DNA from: Cytophagales bacterium
GTDB lineage: Bacteria > Bacteroidota > Bacteroidia > Cytophagales > Cyclobacteriaceae
Length of the DNA stretch: 5,516 bases
Direction of reading: 5' to 3'
Assembly (NCBI GenBank): GCA_003541895.1
Contig: DPLR01000400.1
Location: 1-5,516 of the forward strand
The notes beneath the pieces were generated by a model, which saw only the letters and a list, made by a program, of their open reading frames with translations, was not told the origin of the DNA and searched no databases. Each line of letters starts with the position of its first letter. The stretch's first letter is position 1. Both the position numbers and the translations under genes were made by a program. Below are positions 1 through 5,516 of this stretch, in pieces.

Positions 1-279
1 GAGAGGATCAGGCGGTTGAACATCGTAGTGGCCGTACACCAGAACGGTTGGCAACGATGAATTAATTTTCTTTTCACCGAAAACAATTGGGTGACCTTTC
101 GTTTCGCAAAGCTCAACAGTATCAGCTCCAGCTTCTTTCAATTTTTTAACGATGAGTTCTGCGGTTTTGCGCACATCATCTTTATGTCGACTGTCTGCAC
201 TTACCGAAGGGATGCGCAGTAAATCGAAAAGCTCATCAAAAAACCTCTGTTGATTGGACTGAATGTAATCTTTAATCAT
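1..279 (-). CDS. M20-family metallopeptidase (dipeptidase-like), N-terminal part
   Basis: This is the first 93 codons of a gene whose 3' part lies beyond the left edge, so no stop codon is seen. The start is ATG at 277-279. The N-terminus (MIKDYIQSNQQRFFDEL, then LLRIPSVSA at about residues 20-28) is typical of M20/M25/M40 hydrolases of the carboxypeptidase G2/dipeptidase type. Near the edge, residues 82-92 read YGHYDVQPPDP. In this family the His (84) is a metal ligand and the Asp two residues later (86) assists catalysis. Complete members are usually about 450 residues with two zinc ions and hydrolyse dipeptides or N-acyl amino acids. The substrate cannot be told from this fragment. It lies 46 bases downstream of the toxin gene on the same strand, with no clear terminator between them, so read-through is possible. 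A TAATATTTG sequence (284-292) ends 4 bases before the ATG and may be a degenerate -7 box. Confidence 0.9.
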   Translation of the reverse strand, partial: MIKDYIQSNQQRFFDELFDLLRIPSVSADSRHKDDVRKTAELIVKKLKEAGADTVELCETKGHPIVFGEKKINSSLPTVLVYGHYDVQPPDPL

Positions 280-325
280 AAGACAAATATTAGCAATGAT
301 AGTTGGGTATTTAACTCTTAATTAT

Positions 326-631
326 TCAGAGAATATTGGGGTAATCTCTTGCTCCGTGCAAAATTCGAAAAACAAAAACAATGTCATTCCTTAGTTGATA
401 GAAAAGAATGTAAGGGCTCACAATCAGTATGCGATAACCTAATAATTTTAACCGGTTGTCTCTCACAGTCCGGCCCGCTTTTGGATTTTGGCCAAGGAGT
501 TCAAAAGCCCTTTCAAATTTATCGGCCATTTTTTCTGCTGCTGCAGGCTTATCTTCGGCAATAAAATCAATGATTTCAACCAGATCGATGCTTGCCTGAG
601 ACAAGAGTTTAACTTCTGCCTTTAGCTTCAT
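326..631 (-). CDS. Type II toxin, ParE/RelE family
   Basis: This 101-residue protein is a likely toxin of the ParE/RelE superfamily. Residues 11-47 form the expected N-terminal pair of helices, with the motif SQASIDLVEIIDFIAEDKP. Then come the NPKAGR turn (49-54), beta strands (YRILIV, YILFYQL), and the C-terminal VFRILHGARDYPNIL segment (87-101), which is characteristic of ParE-type toxins. Length is normal and the frame is intact. The ATG (629-631) lies inside the end of the antitoxin gene, giving a 23-base overlap in a different frame and implying translational coupling. ParE proteins usually poison DNA gyrase, while RelE proteins cleave mRNA on the ribosome. The ending resembles ParE more, but the target cannot be decided from sequence. 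Stop codon is TGA. It is probably held inactive by the antitoxin encoded just upstream. Confidence 0.9.
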   Translation of the reverse strand: MKLKAEVKLLSQASIDLVEIIDFIAEDKPAAAEKMADKFERAFELLGQNPKAGRTVRDNRLKLLGYRILIVSPYILFYQLRNDIVFVFRILHGARDYPNIL

Positions 632-890
632 GAATTCGCTGACGTACTTCTTTTAACACTTGCTGGTAAGGCCTTCCTTTGTCTCCCGAAGCAAACTGCG
701 ATTCAGCCACTGAAAGTTTTGCGAACAAATCCAGCTGACGTTGAAGCTTACGGTATTCACCAATGGATAGAACCACCAAATCGCCTTCGCCATTTTTTGT
801 AATGTATATAGGCTCCTTGGTTTGATGTGCCAATTCCGAAATCTCATTTGATTTATTTCGTAAGTCTGAAATAGGTTTGATAATTGCCAT
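609..890 (-). CDS. Type II antitoxin, Phd/YefM family
   Basis: This 93-residue protein is the cognate antitoxin. Residues 3-50 match the Phd/YefM DNA-binding fold: a start of the form IIKPISDLRNKSNEI, then EPIYITKNGEGDLVVLSIGEYRKL, where the beta strands ending in the VVLS.xEY pattern are typical of the family. Residues 51-93 are hydrophilic and helical (including YQQVLKEVRQRIHE at 75-88) and correspond to the segment that usually wraps the toxin. The antitoxin comes first and overlaps the toxin by 23 bases, the usual order. The ATG at 888-890 is preceded by a good Bacteroidota promoter whose -7 box ends only 4 bases upstream, leaving almost no room for a leader or ribosome binding site. Phd/YefM proteins normally repress their own promoter together with the toxin. 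The imperfect palindrome at 903-918 is a candidate operator. Confidence 0.9.
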   Translation of the reverse strand: MAIIKPISDLRNKSNEISELAHQTKEPIYITKNGEGDLVVLSIGEYRKLQRQLDLFAKLSVAESQFASGDKGRPYQQVLKEVRQRIHEAKGRS

Positions 891-894
891 GTAT

Positions 895-926
895 CAAAAT
901 TATATCATTAAAACGATAAGCCCAAA
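895..926 (-). promoter_or_regulatory. Bacteroidota-type promoter of the toxin-antitoxin operon
   Basis: Read on the minus strand, TTTG (923-926) is followed after 20 bases by TAATTTTG (895-902). The second box is a perfect match to the TAnnTTTG -7 consensus of Bacteroidota sigma factors, and the spacing fits the known range. The -7 box ends 4 bases before the antitoxin ATG, so the predicted start of transcription falls at or very near the start codon. The promoter sits in the 44-base gap after the symporter gene, with the -33 box only 8 bases past that gene's stop. Confidence 0.6.
903..918. promoter_or_regulatory. Imperfect palindrome, candidate operator of the toxin-antitoxin operon
   Basis: The 16-base sequence TATCATTAAAACGATA pairs at 6 of 8 symmetric positions (TATC/GATA outer arms, TT/AA inner). 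It occupies most of the 20-base spacer between the -33 and -7 boxes, exactly where an autorepressing Phd/YefM-type antitoxin would be expected to bind. In A/T-rich DNA such a match can arise by chance, so this is a positional inference. Confidence 0.3.
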
Positions 927-934
927 CGTAAAAT

Positions 935-2116
935 CTATTGGCTCACTTCCGTTTTCTCTTTAAAGAAGAAAATAAAATACAACAGTACTGCTATAGCAAT
1001 GTAAGCGGGCACCATCCAGATATTTTGCCAATCATGAGTTCCATCAACCGCAAAATTGTCTGCTGTAATTCCTGAGAACCAAGTTCCAATCACCATGCCC
1101 AGTCCATACGTAGCAAACGTGAATAGTCCTTGGGCTGCATTTTTGATTTTCTCTCCTGCTTTCTTTTCGGTGTACATGTAGCCCGTCACGAAAAAGAAAT
1201 CGTAACATACTCCGTGAAGAATAATTCCGGCATAAAGCATCCAAAGGTTTGAGTCAAGATTTCCGTAGGCAAAGCAAACGTAACGGAGTATCCAAGCGAG
1301 TATGCCAATGATCAAAATATTTTTTACACCGATGCGATTAAACAAAAATGGAATCGCCAAAATGAAAATCGCTTCAGAGGCCTGACCGAAAATCATTTTG
1401 CTGGCCGGCTTCTCCATGCCCAGCTCGTTCAAAAACAAATTTGCGAAACCGTAATAGAATGAAAGTGGAATGCAAACCAAAATAGCCGCAATGAAAAAAA
1501 TCAAATAGGGTCTGTCTTTAAACAATACAAATGCCTCCGTACCAATCGCGCTCTCAGTAGATTTTCCTTTGGGTGGCGTGTTCGGCAAAATAAACGAGAT
1601 CAATCCCAACGATGCCGAAGCAATGGCTGCCATATAAAATGTGCCGGGTGTTTTTTCGATATCGAGTTTGCCGATCATAACACCAGCCACAATCCAACCA
1701 ATCGTTCCGAAAACTCTGATCCAGGGGAACTGTTTCCCGGGATCGGTCATCTGTTGAAATGCAATGCTGTTGCTAAGCGCGATGGTGGGCATGTACAACA
1801 GCGAATACAAAACAATCGTCCAGTAAAATAATGTGTTGTCAGAAATTTTGGTAGCCAAGAACAATAGCAAGCCTCCTAAAATATGAAGCACGCCCATGAT
1901 GCGCTGCGCAGCAAAATACCGATCGGCCACCATCCCAACAAAAAAGGGCGAGATCATGGTGGCCAGGGCCAACGCGCCATAAGCTGCACCAATTTGCACA
2001 CCGCTTGAATGAAGGAACTCAGACATATAAGTACCCATGGTTACATACCAGGCGCCCCAGATAAAATACTGGAGCAACATCATCAGCGAGAGCTTAGTAA
2101 AGACAGAAGAGTTCAT
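935..2116 (-). CDS. Nucleoside:H+ symporter, NupG-like MFS permease
   Basis: This 393-residue inner-membrane transporter has about 12 hydrophobic segments and belongs to the nucleoside:proton symporter branch of the major facilitator superfamily (Nuc_H_symport; E. coli NupG is 418 residues). Family marks are the N-terminal LQYFIWGAWYVTMGTYM (residues 15-31), the loop 2-3 motif GMVADRYFAAQR (61-72, MFS motif A-like), FPWIRVFGTIGWIVAG (130-145), and HGVCYDFFFVTGYMYTEK (301-318). A hydrophilic loop at about 180-203 separates the two six-helix halves. The protein probably imports nucleosides with protons. Exact substrates (purine, pyrimidine, xanthosine) are not readable from sequence. It lies 85 bases downstream of gldB on the same strand. 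I see no convincing promoter of its own, so it may be co-transcribed with gldB. The start is ATG at 2114-2116, whose N-terminus aligns well with family members. Stop codon is TAG. Confidence 0.88.
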   Translation of the reverse strand: MNSSVFTKLSLMMLLQYFIWGAWYVTMGTYMSEFLHSSGVQIGAAYGALALATMISPFFVGMVADRYFAAQRIMGVLHILGGLLLFLATKISDNTLFYWTIVLYSLLYMPTIALSNSIAFQQMTDPGKQFPWIRVFGTIGWIVAGVMIGKLDIEKTPGTFYMAAIASASLGLISFILPNTPPKGKSTESAIGTEAFVLFKDRPYLIFFIAAILVCIPLSFYYGFANLFLNELGMEKPASKMIFGQASEAIFILAIPFLFNRIGVKNILIIGILAWILRYVCFAYGNLDSNLWMLYAGIILHGVCYDFFFVTGYMYTEKKAGEKIKNAAQGLFTFATYGLGMVIGTWFSGITADNFAVDGTHDWQNIWMVPAYIAIAVLLYFIFFFKEKTEVSQ

Positions 2117-2201
2117 AGGCTTGGGATTTTTTGTTGAACGTAAAAAATAATTCTCAATTCGCCAATTAGTCGATTGTCAATTTCAAATAAATATCAACGC
2201 T

Positions 2202-3203
2202 TCACTGAGAAACCAACGTACTGTATTTCGACTCACGAAGGATCTTTTGCGAGTCCTTTATTTTCATCAGATCAGGAAGCGGTGTTTGCGAATGTTGACT
2301 TGCATATTCCTTCACAATTTGCCAGCCCACCCAAAGTGCAATACGGCCCGGGCATTCATTACCGATTTCAGGAACATGCGGTCGTTCAGAAACATATCGC
2401 TGCTTCATCTGGTTGCTCGTTGAAAAAAGTGCTTCATCATCAATCAACTTTTTCCAGATCACATCTTTGTTTGCGTAGGCTCCATCAATTTCCTTTTGTG
2501 AATATCCAATAAACACGCTGTCGGGGAAACACGGAATCATGTGCTTGGCAAAATAATAAGCCTTTCCATACGAAATCATGTCGGCAAGCACGGTGTGATC
2601 ATTCATATCCACGTGATTGTACTTTGGATCGATACCATACAAAAGCATGGCCGAGGGTACGATAAAATTCTTTTCGTACTTGCGCACGATGTACTCGTAC
2701 ATGTTGGGCCTATACTTAGCATTCTTTCCGAGATAATAATCCAATCCTACAATGATCAACGTATCGCTTACAAATAAATCACTTTCCAATCCAGTGATTA
2801 CCGTTTCAACGCGTGGAGGTTGAAAGCCAGGGTAATAATATTTCATATTGGCAAAGGCCAACCTAAATTCTTCCTTCAAATTACTTCCATCGCCAAACAC
2901 TTTTTTGGTTTCCATAAGCAAAGTGTCGAACGCGGGATGTGAGAACTTCTTAAATAAAATATTTACAAAAGCTGAATCACTTGGGTAGCTGCGCCTCGCA
3001 AAGAAAATATCGCGCAAAGCAACGTGCCGCGAAAAGAAATCGACAAGTTGCTTTTTAGTTTGAATTAATTGAATTGAATCCTCTAGCGATTTAAAATCAA
3101 CCGTCATTTCCATTCCTTCGGCATATTGACATTTTTGTTCTTTATCCTCGTCACACGAAAATAAAATTGCGGCACAGACAAACAGGAGAAGAGCGCGGTT
3201 CAT
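2202..3203 (-). CDS. gldB: Gliding motility lipoprotein GldB
   Basis: This 333-residue protein is recognised as GldB from several conserved blocks: PPRVETVITGLESDLFVSDT (residues 129-148), IIVGLDYYLGKNAKYRP (150-166), the MISYGKAYYFAKHMIPCFPDS region (209-229), and PGRIALWVGWQIVKEY (285-300), ending with KILRESKY (320-327). It starts with a lipoprotein signal peptide: a hydrophobic stretch at 4-16 and lipobox LFSC with Cys17 as the lipidated residue. In Flavobacterium johnsoniae GldB is needed for gliding, as part of the gliding/type IX secretion gene set. Its biochemical role is not known. The acidic DEDKE directly after Cys17 resembles the surface-export signal of Bacteroidota lipoproteins, which would suggest the outer leaflet. 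In F. johnsoniae gldC is adjacent, but here no gldC follows. It is divergent from the deoxynucleoside kinase gene with 98 bases between them. Length is normal and the frame intact. Confidence 0.88.
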   Translation of the reverse strand: MNRALLLFVCAAILFSCDEDKEQKCQYAEGMEMTVDFKSLEDSIQLIQTKKQLVDFFSRHVALRDIFFARRSYPSDSAFVNILFKKFSHPAFDTLLMETKKVFGDGSNLKEEFRLAFANMKYYYPGFQPPRVETVITGLESDLFVSDTLIIVGLDYYLGKNAKYRPNMYEYIVRKYEKNFIVPSAMLLYGIDPKYNHVDMNDHTVLADMISYGKAYYFAKHMIPCFPDSVFIGYSQKEIDGAYANKDVIWKKLIDDEALFSTSNQMKQRYVSERPHVPEIGNECPGRIALWVGWQIVKEYASQHSQTPLPDLMKIKDSQKILRESKYSTLVSQ

Positions 3204-3262
3204 ATTGGCAAATAATGAGTTAACTAATTCACTGCGATATTAACAGAAAAAATGATAGAGGA

Positions 3263-3296
3263 TTGTTCCTTTGCTAAAAGATTTATTTCAACTTTG
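3263..3296 (+). promoter_or_regulatory. Possible promoter of the deoxynucleoside kinase gene
   Basis: CAACTTTG (3289-3296) differs at one position from TAnnTTTG and ends 5 bases before the GTG start. A TTG lies 23 bases upstream (3263-3265), at the long end of the accepted spacing, and a full TTTG at 3270-3273 lies only 15 bases away, too close. This is a weak match, kept because it falls in the right place in the divergent gap and resembles the antitoxin promoter arrangement. Confidence 0.25.
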
Positions 3297-3301
3297 AGCG
3301 A

Positions 3302-3931
3302 GTGAACAAACTTAAACATATCGCCATCTCGGGCAACATCGGCTCAGGGAAAACAACTTTAGCCGAGCGACTCTCAAAACATTATGGATGGATTCCTTTA
3401 TACGAGTCGGTAGATCACAATCCCTACTTGCGTGATTTTTATGAAGACATGCAGCGGTGGGCATTTCATCTGCAGATTTATTTTCTCAACAGCCGCTTCA
3501 ATCAAATTCGCGAGATCAGATCAAGCGACAAAACGATTATTCAAGACCGCACCATTTACGAAGATGCTTACATTTTCGCTGCCAACTTGCACAAAAGCGG
3601 GCACATCAACGATCGCGATTACCAAAGTTATCTTGATCTGTTTCAATCCATGATCAACTTTGTGCAGCCACCTGATTTGCTTATTTATTTAAAAGCTGAT
3701 ATCCCTAAACTGGTTCAGCAAATTCAAGTGCGCAATCGCGATTTTGAATTCAACATTAAGCTAGAGTATTTAAAAAATCTGAACGAGCATTATGAAAACT
3801 GGATCGACAATTATGAATACGGCAAATTGCTCACCATCGATATGAACCATCTCGACTTTGTAAACAACATCGAAGATTTTTCTTTCATTGTTGGCAAAGT
3901 CGATTTGGAGTTGAATAGTTTGTTTGGTTAA
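3302..3931 (+). CDS. Deoxynucleoside kinase (dGuo/dAdo/dCyd kinase family)
   Basis: This 209-residue cytosolic kinase phosphorylates deoxynucleosides to their 5'-monophosphates using a nucleoside triphosphate, the first step of deoxynucleotide salvage. The P-loop is GNIGSGKTT (residues 11-19). Glu35 in YESVD is the likely catalytic base. Gln58 in HLQIYFLNSR is the usual base-contacting residue. The DRT motif (82-84, in QDRTIYED) is the family's DRS-like motif with its conserved Arg and nearby Glu87. PPDLLIYL (123-130) precedes the lid, whose arginines are in RNRDFE (144-149). Length is normal. Substrate preference (purine or pyrimidine) cannot be told. The start is GTG at 3302-3304: an in-frame TAA at 3275-3277 closes the frame upstream, no ATG lies between, and this start puts the P-loop at the usual distance from the N-terminus. 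It is the only plus-strand gene here. The nearby nucleoside permease could supply its substrate. Confidence 0.93.
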   Translation: MNKLKHIAISGNIGSGKTTLAERLSKHYGWIPLYESVDHNPYLRDFYEDMQRWAFHLQIYFLNSRFNQIREIRSSDKTIIQDRTIYEDAYIFAANLHKSGHINDRDYQSYLDLFQSMINFVQPPDLLIYLKADIPKLVQQIQVRNRDFEFNIKLEYLKNLNEHYENWIDNYEYGKLLTIDMNHLDFVNNIEDFSFIVGKVDLELNSLFG

Positions 3932-3936
3932 TATCT

Positions 3937-3968
3937 TTTTTGAGTTCAATCATCCATCAACTCAAAAA
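3937..3968. repeat. Perfect inverted repeat between convergent genes
   Basis: TTTTTGAGTT (3937-3946) and AACTCAAAAA (3959-3968) are perfect reverse complements, 10 base pairs, separated by a 12-base loop. The repeat begins 5 bases after the kinase stop and lies 32 bases from the DinB-like gene's stop, in the convergent gap. A transcript from either strand could fold it. However, the U-run lies in the left arm rather than after the stem, and only 2 of 10 pairs are G-C, so it is not a standard intrinsic terminator. It may still help end transcription, protect 3' ends, or be a protein site. Confidence 0.55.
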
Positions 3969-4000
3969 CCTTTCACTTGTGTTTTAACTAGTAAATCTCT

Positions 4001-4519
4001 TCATAATTGCCTTTTGATCTGTGGCGCATGATGGATGGTATGTTCTCCAAAAAATTTAAGCGCATGCTGAATATTGATCATGCCCACGCGCACATGCCGG
4101 TAAATCCCTCGTTTGATCTGATGGTCGCCAATCTTTTCAAGGACGTCTTTCAATTGCAAACGAACTGTGTTCCATTTTTCAATTAGATTTTTAAGATCAG
4201 TTTCATCGGGTGTATTCTCAATTACTTTCTTTGGAGCTTTGAAGCGGAGTGGCAATCGTTGAGAAATCTGTAGCACAAGCATTTTAAATTCTTCCACAAC
4301 TCCGGTATCTTTTGCTTGATCAATTCCCAAAATCTTTTTTTCAAGATACCTTACCGAAAGTTCTTCAGCCGAAATCAAATGAGCTATGATTTGATTGATT
4401 GACCACTTATCGGGCACATGCCCATTTAGCTTTTCAGCTGGCAAGTCTTTTAATGACGAAAATAATTCGTGCCGTTGGGTTTCAAGTGAATCAAAAAGTT
4501 GTTGTAACCGGCTATTCAT
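4001..4519 (-). CDS. DinB-like (DinB_2) putative metal-dependent protein
   Basis: This 172-residue protein has the pattern of the DinB/YfiT-like four-helix-bundle superfamily. KWSINQIIAHLISAEE (residues 38-53) carries the first expected metal-binding His (47), and the C-terminal GEHTIHHAPQIKRQ (158-171) provides the His-x3-His pair (160 and 164). These three histidines are the usual metal triad of the family, so the site looks intact. Members include thiol-dependent transferases and many proteins of unknown function. They are unrelated to DNA polymerase IV despite the name. No substrate can be assigned. The start is ATG at 4517-4519. A TAATTTTA sequence at 4537-4544 is one base from the -7 consensus, with CAAA (TTTG on the minus strand) at 4561-4564, 16 bases upstream, slightly short for a promoter. 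The gene lies just downstream of the metK terminator, so it is probably expressed separately. Confidence 0.85.
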   Translation of the reverse strand: MNSRLQQLFDSLETQRHELFSSLKDLPAEKLNGHVPDKWSINQIIAHLISAEELSVRYLEKKILGIDQAKDTGVVEEFKMLVLQISQRLPLRFKAPKKVIENTPDETDLKNLIEKWNTVRLQLKDVLEKIGDHQIKRGIYRHVRVGMINIQHALKFFGEHTIHHAPQIKRQL

Positions 4520-4560
4520 ACGAAATCAATTTAAGCTAAAATTAATCTTTCAACGGATTA

Positions 4561-4595
4561 CAAAAAACACAAAAGCCGGACAGGAGCCCGGCTTT
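4561..4595 (-). terminator. Intrinsic terminator of metK
   Basis: On the minus strand AAAGCCGG pairs perfectly with CCGGCTTT (8 base pairs, 4588-4595 with 4572-4579) around an 8-base loop. A T-rich tail follows (TTTTGTGTTTTTTG, ending about 4561). It lies 21 bases after the metK stop codon. On the plus strand the stem is not followed by a T-run, so it works in the metK direction only. Confidence 0.82.
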
Positions 4596-4616
4596 GCATT
4601 GAAGTAAAAAATCCGA

Positions 4617-5516
4617 TTAAACTTTAAAAGTCTTTTTTAACTGATCTACGTAATCCAATTTTTCCCAAGGGAATAACTCCACCTTTACTTTCTTCTCGTT
4701 TTTCTGCCCTTTGTTAAAAATCTTCTCTACTACTTTCGGGTCGCGACCCATGTGTCCGTAAGCGGCTGTTTCAGAATAAATAGGAGTACGCAATTTGAAT
4801 CTCTCTTCAATGAAATACGGGCGCATGTCAAAAACCTTTTCGATTTTCTTCGCGATTTCTCCGTCTGTCATTTTCACTTTGGATGTGCCATACGTGTTTA
4901 TGTAAAGGCCAACAGGTTTTGCTACGCCAATAGCGTAAGCCACTTGCACAAGCACTTCATCACAAATTCCGGCAGCTACCATATTCTTTGCAATGTGGCG
5001 TGTTGCGTAGGCAGCCGAGCGGTCTACCTTGCTGGGGTCTTTGCCAGAAAATGCACCACCACCGTGTGCGCCTTTTCCTCCGTAGGTATCAACAATAATT
5101 TTTCTTCCCGTCAAGCCGGTGTCACCGTGAGGGCCACCGATCACAAACTTTCCAGTTGGGTTTACAAAATACTTAATGTCCGTGCTGAATAATTTCTGAA
5201 CACGCTTTGGTAATTTTTTCATCACGCGTGGCACCGCAATGTTTATCACATCGTCTTTAATTTTCTTCAACATCACAGCATCTTTATCAAAGTCATCGTG
5301 CTGTGGTGAAATTACGATGGCATCGATGCGCTGTGGCTTGTTGTCATCACTGTACTCAATCGTTACTTGCGATTTTGCATCGGGGCGCAAGTAAGTCATC
5401 ACTTTGCCTTCTCTACGGATGATAGAAAGTGCGCGCAACAACATGTGCGCAAGATCTAACGGCAGCGGCATGAAGTTATCCGTTTCGTTTGTGGCATAGC
5501 CAAACATCATTCCCTG
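4617..5516 (-). CDS. metK: S-adenosylmethionine synthetase (MetK), N-terminus outside window
   Basis: These are the C-terminal 299 residues of methionine adenosyltransferase, which makes S-adenosylmethionine from methionine and ATP with release of phosphate and diphosphate. The frame is open through the right edge: it begins [12 protein letters not shown], the end of the GAGDQG(M/L)MFGYATNET signature, so the ATG at 5508-5510 is internal and not the start. Compared with E. coli MetK (384 residues) roughly the first 120 residues are missing. Further marks are [10 protein letters not shown] (fragment residues 43-52), [21 protein letters not shown] (119-139), the P-loop-like [12 protein letters not shown] (152-163) followed by VDRSAAY, and [11 protein letters not shown] near the end. 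A short lysine-rich insert (about 260-280) separates GRD from FPWEK, a form I associate with Bacteroidota. An intrinsic terminator follows the TAA stop. Cytosolic, expected to be essential. Confidence 0.97.
   Translation of the reverse strand, partial: QGMMFGYATNETDNFMPLPLDLAHMLLRALSIIRREGKVMTYLRPDAKSQVTIEYSDDNKPQRIDAIVISPQHDDFDKDAVMLKKIKDDVINIAVPRVMKKLPKRVQKLFSTDIKYFVNPTGKFVIGGPHGDTGLTGRKIIVDTYGGKGAHGGGAFSGKDPSKVDRSAAYATRHIAKNMVAAGICDEVLVQVAYAIGVAKPVGLYINTYGTSKVKMTDGEIAKKIEKVFDMRPYFIEERFKLRTPIYSETAAYGHMGRDPKVVEKIFNKGQKNEKKVKVELFPWEKLDYVDQLKKTFKV

Noticed and set aside
311..321. TTAACTCTTAA short inverted repeat between toxin and peptidase genes
   Set aside because: Only 4 base pairs, all A-T, with a 3-base loop and no T-run: too weak for a terminator and likely by chance.
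349..564. Plus-strand open frame of 71 codons antisense to the toxin gene
   Set aside because: It shows no domain or composition of a real protein. The toxin on the minus strand has clear ParE/RelE motifs and a partner.
2156..2167. AATTCGCCAATT near-palindrome in the gldB-symporter gap
   Set aside because: The symmetry comes mostly from AATT, which is self-complementary; the centre does not pair, and no T-run follows, so neither a terminator nor a clear operator.
2175..2180. TTGACA on the minus strand upstream of the symporter gene
   Set aside because: It matches the -35 box of proteobacterial sigma-70, but no -10 box follows at 16-18 bases, and this organism appears to use the Bacteroidota consensus.
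2174..2512. Plus-strand open frame of 112 codons
   Set aside because: It is antisense to the 3' end of gldB with no recognisable domain; gldB is well supported by family motifs.
4752..5192. Plus-strand open frame of 146 codons
   Set aside because: It lies wholly inside metK on the opposite strand, has a cysteine- and phenylalanine-rich composition unlike a real protein, and metK is unmistakable.
5508..5510. ATG as a possible start of a shorter MetK
   Set aside because: The codons before it read Gln-Gly, completing the conserved [13 protein letters not shown] signature, so the gene continues past the window edge.

Overview
The window looks like ordinary core chromosome of a gliding-type Bacteroidota, most likely a Cytophagales-like member. 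The grounds are a recognisable GldB gliding-motility lipoprotein, no clear Shine-Dalgarno sequences, at least one match to the Bacteroidota promoter consensus (TTTG, then TAnnTTTG), and a MetK with the insert before its C-terminal FPWEK motif that I associate with this phylum. The assignment is inference; no rRNA or tRNA is present to confirm it.

Layout. Seven of the eight genes are on the minus strand. From right to left: the C-terminal three quarters of metK (S-adenosylmethionine synthetase, running off the right edge), its intrinsic terminator, and a DinB-like putative metalloenzyme. Next comes the only plus-strand gene, a deoxynucleoside kinase, which converges on the DinB gene across an A/T-rich inverted repeat and diverges from gldB. 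After gldB come a nucleoside:H+ symporter of the NupG type, a two-gene type II toxin-antitoxin cassette (Phd/YefM-like antitoxin, then ParE/RelE-like toxin, overlapping by 23 bases), and the N-terminal 93 codons of an M20-family metallopeptidase that runs off the left edge. Intergenic gaps are all under 100 bases.

How the genes relate. The deoxynucleoside kinase and the nucleoside permease could form a salvage pair (import, then phosphorylation), although they lie on opposite strands with gldB between them. The toxin-antitoxin pair is the only accessory-type element. It has the best promoter in the window, whose -7 box ends only 4 bases before the antitoxin ATG, so the transcript may be leaderless. 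The other genes appear to be independent housekeeping functions. I found no new multi-gene system, CRISPR array, insertion sequence or RNA gene. The points worth a second look are small-scale regulatory ones.
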